Source: Flavobacteriales bacterium (GTDB lineage: Bacteria > Bacteroidota > Bacteroidia > Flavobacteriales > Schleiferiaceae). From it: 64,000 nt of DNA. Location: assembly GCA_017795025.1 (NCBI GenBank), contig CP051243.1:992001-1056000 (forward strand), written 5' to 3'. The notes under the pieces were generated by a model. It was given only the letters and a program-made list of their open reading frames with translations. It searched no databases and was not told the origin of the DNA. Below, piece by piece: positions 62,059 to 64,000 of this stretch (position 1 is the stretch's first letter; the number at the start of each line of letters is the position of its first letter). A program made the position numbers and the translations under genes.

Positions 62059-62907
62059 ATGGAGAGTAAAGTGAAGTTTAGTCAGGTTATTCCTGAAAAG
62101 AGCTATCGCGATTTTGTAGAGTTAGTGGAGGATCGCTATGGTCTGCAGCTTAAATGGTACAATCGCTCCTCTCTTATGCGTCGCTTGCTTAAGGTTATGG
62201 ATCAATTTCAGGTAAACGACCTTTATACCTTAATGCTTCTCTTGAGCAGTGATCATAAGTATTACGAAAAGTTCCTTGACCGCTTTACCGTGCAAGTGAC
62301 CGATATTTTTCGGGAACCTAAAGGCTGGAAGAAACTAAGAGAATTGGTACTTCCCCTTTTGAGGAAGCAGGAACAAATAAAGATTCTTATTGTCGGCGGA
62401 AGCAAAGGAGAAGAACTTGCGGCATTATGTATAATGCTTAAAGAAGAATCCCTATTAGATAAGACCGAAATCACCTTGAGTGATCTTTCGGAATCGGCCT
62501 TAAGGGCTAGCCAAAGGCCTTCGATATCTAAAACGCGTATTAAAGAAGCGGAATTAAACTATCGCATGGGTGGTGGAAAAAGTAACTTATATGATTACTA
62601 TCAAAGTACCTCTTCCCTATGCTATTTTGATGAAAACCTATTCGCAAATGTGGAACGGCTTCATTTTGATATCACCCAAAGTGAACTTGGAAAAAAGTAT
62701 GACCTTATTCTCTGCCGAAATCTTCTAATTTATTTCCAGTCCCAGTTTCAACACTTGCCCCTAGCTCGCTTGGTAAGACATTTAAACCCCGGCGGTTTTT
62801 TATCCTTAGGAGAGCAAGAATCTATCGCCTTTTACAAGGGGCACGAAAACCTTCAAATTGTAAGCTCATCACAAAAAATATTTCGCCAAAACCTGATCTC
62901 CTTTTAA
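62059..62907 (+). CDS. CheR-type protein methyltransferase
   Basis: This 282-residue protein has the CheR layout: an N-terminal helical domain ('YRDFVELVEDRYGLQLKWYN'), then 'FTVQVTDIFREPKGWKKLRE', then the SAM-binding domain with 'IKILIVGGSKGEELAALCIM' (corresponding to WSAGCSTGEEPYS) and 'YDLILCRNLLIYFQSQFQ' (the typical RN-LIYF strand). It methylates glutamates of receptors or related proteins with SAM, but no chemotaxis gene lies near. In Bacteroidota such stand-alone CheR proteins often belong to signalling hybrids. The following exonuclease gene begins within its 3' end. Confidence 0.87.
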   Translation: MESKVKFSQVIPEKSYRDFVELVEDRYGLQLKWYNRSSLMRRLLKVMDQFQVNDLYTLMLLLSSDHKYYEKFLDRFTVQVTDIFREPKGWKKLRELVLPLLRKQEQIKILIVGGSKGEELAALCIMLKEESLLDKTEITLSDLSESALRASQRPSISKTRIKEAELNYRMGGGKSNLYDYYQSTSSLCYFDENLFANVERLHFDITQSELGKKYDLILCRNLLIYFQSQFQHLPLARLVRHLNPGGFLSLGEQESIAFYKGHENLQIVSSSQKIFRQNLISF

Positions 62908-63878
62908 TAGCATTAATCCTCTTAGTATGCGCTACGCCTGCAAAAGCGCAAATTAGGATTGGGTTTTATAATGTGGAGAACCTCTTTCATCCTTCGGTTG
63001 ATAGCCTAAATGGAAATCCAGATCAAAGCTTCACCCCGGAGGGAGATTACCAGTGGCATTTTGGGAGCTACTATGAGCGAATAAATCGCTTAGCTAAGGT
63101 CTTGATTAACCTTAGTGATAGTTCTTTTCAAAGCCCTGCATTGATGGGTTTGGCAGAGGTTGAATGCCAAGAGGTACTGGAAGACCTTCGATTAAAAAGC
63201 CCGCTTCGAAAGCTAGACTATCAATGGGTTCATTACGATTCTCCAGATCGCAGAGGGATTGACGTGGCTATTCTTTATCGTCGAGATTTATTAAGGCTGA
63301 TAGATTCTAAGAAAATTCCCTTCGTTTGGCCCAAAGAAAAGGAGTATCGCAGTAGAGATATGCTTTACGCGAAGTTTAAAACCAAAGCCGGCACTTATTT
63401 GCAAGTCATCATTTGTCACTGGCCAAGCCGCTATGGAGGCCAAGCAGCCTCAGAACCAAAGCGCTTGCAAGCCGCTCGGATTTTAGGTCGTTTTTGCGAT
63501 TCCATCGCTTTAATTAATCAGGACCCGATTCTCATCATGGGTGACTTTAACGATGGTCCCGGCGATAAAAGCTTAAGCTACCTCTGCGATAGTTTAGAGA
63601 ATATAGGCTTCGAAAATTTAATGAAGAGCTTAAACCCCGCTTTGGGCAGTCATCGCTTTCAAGGTAATTGGGAATACCTTGATCAGATTCTCATACGAAG
63701 GGATTCACGTTCCAAATTAGCAAAGGCGCAAGTATTTCGTGCTGATTTTCTATTAGAGGAGGAAACAAAATTTCCAGGATATAAACCTAAAAGAGCCTTT
63801 AAGGGCCGGTTTTTCACAACAGGCTTTAGTGATCATCTGCCAATTTACCTTGATTATCACCCTGCTACCCAACCTTAA
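62880..63878 (+). CDS. Secreted endonuclease/exonuclease/phosphatase-family protein (start uncertain)
   Basis: The domain has the EEP catalytic motifs: 'IGFYNVENLFHP' (Asn), 'MGLAEVECQEVL' (metal Glu), 'IICHWPSRYGG' (His/Asn region), 'MGDFNDGPGD' (Asp and Asn) and 'FSDHLPIYLD' (catalytic Asp-His). It cleaves phosphodiester or phosphomonoester bonds. The first standard start, GTG at 62973, would remove the first strand with the catalytic Asn. Upstream in the same frame is a good signal peptide (positions 62880-62951, ending CATPAKAQ), but it contains no ATG, GTG or TTG. ATT at 62880 is one possible start. The coordinates give the frame that the protein needs. Confidence 0.8.
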   Translation: MSPKPDLLLIALILLVCATPAKAQIRIGFYNVENLFHPSVDSLNGNPDQSFTPEGDYQWHFGSYYERINRLAKVLINLSDSSFQSPALMGLAEVECQEVLEDLRLKSPLRKLDYQWVHYDSPDRRGIDVAILYRRDLLRLIDSKKIPFVWPKEKEYRSRDMLYAKFKTKAGTYLQVIICHWPSRYGGQAASEPKRLQAARILGRFCDSIALINQDPILIMGDFNDGPGDKSLSYLCDSLENIGFENLMKSLNPALGSHRFQGNWEYLDQILIRRDSRSKLAKAQVFRADFLLEEETKFPGYKPKRAFKGRFFTTGFSDHLPIYLDYHPATQP

Positions 63879-63945
63879 GGGCCACAAAATCGATTCATAA
63901 ATAGTAGAATAATTTACGCCTTTACACATCTAAGCCAATAGACTC

Positions 63946-63977
63946 TTGTAAATTGGCGTTTTTAAAGAGTAAATTTG
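63946..63977 (+). promoter_or_regulatory. Predicted promoter of the next gene (TTG-N21-TAAATTTG)
   Basis: TTG (63946-63948) and TAAATTTG (63970-63977) are 21 nt apart and fit the Bacteroidota consensus. An ATG follows 17 nt later at 63995. Confidence 0.55.
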
Positions 63978-63994
63978 CCTCGAAATTAACAGCT

Positions 63995-64000
63995 ATGAAA
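63995..64000 (+). CDS. Start of a further gene, cut by the window end
   Basis: Only ATG AAA is visible. It lies behind a good Bacteroidota-type promoter and a 115-nt gap without other signals. The product cannot be told; ATG-AAA is the usual start of secreted proteins here. Confidence 0.35.

Overview
The window comes from a member of the Bacteroidota, most likely a marine-type Flavobacteriales relative (Cryomorphaceae/Schleiferiaceae-like; rank below order is a guess). Supporting signs are two secreted proteins with type IX secretion sorting tails, several families typical of the phylum (DUF4294, DUF3667, DUF6340, DUF4399, BshC, a VWA-like membrane protein), promoters of the TTG-N17..21-TAnnTTTG type, and few Shine-Dalgarno sites. 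It is dense chromosomal sequence. I saw no rRNA, tRNA, CRISPR array, insertion sequence or prophage.

Layout. 1-9.6 kb holds metabolic and housekeeping genes (M14 peptidase tail, aldehyde dehydrogenase, MazG-like pyrophosphohydrolase, glycosyltransferase, HPF, secreted TPR protein) and a signalling operon (membrane protein, histidine kinase, LuxR-type regulator). 9.7-18.8 kb is a complete V-type ATPase operon (E, DUF2764, A, B, D, I, K) with a universal-stress-protein gene fused tightly to each end. The TrkH/TrkA potassium uptake genes converge on it (18.8-21.6 kb). The K subunit carries every Na+-ligand position of the Enterococcus hirae Na+ V-ATPase, and that operon also carries a TrkH-type gene (ntpJ). 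A Na+ export/K+ uptake unit watched by nucleotide-sensing Usp proteins is therefore a reasonable hypothesis and is the most interesting system here.

21.7-31.4 kb: thioesterase, DUF3667, DUF4294, biotin carboxylase, a 1549-residue multi-PAS protein that stops after the phosphoacceptor helix, and MnmE. 31.4-33.4 kb: a hipBA toxin-antitoxin module with unusual arginine codons. Three TGATG-N8-CATCA operators flank its promoter, matching the layout (not the sequence) of the E. coli hipBA operators. 33.5-40 kb: glycosyltransferase, RRM protein, secreted proteins, TerC and a DUF6340 lipoprotein.

40-44.4 kb: a minus-strand operon of an unannotated 46-residue protein, a DCC-type thiol oxidoreductase, BshC (bacillithiol synthesis) and a dipeptidyl peptidase III lipoprotein. 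44.6-56 kb: a run of eight minus-strand genes (TPR protein, outer-membrane barrel, thioesterase, FabG, VWA-like protein, SPFH protein, aminoacyl-histidine dipeptidase, HMG-CoA lyase). 56-64 kb: FtsE-like ATPase, two glycosyltransferases, QueA, a sorting-tail protein, PAP2 phosphatase, a CheR-type methyltransferase and an exonuclease/phosphatase family protein whose signal peptide is in frame but has no ordinary start codon.
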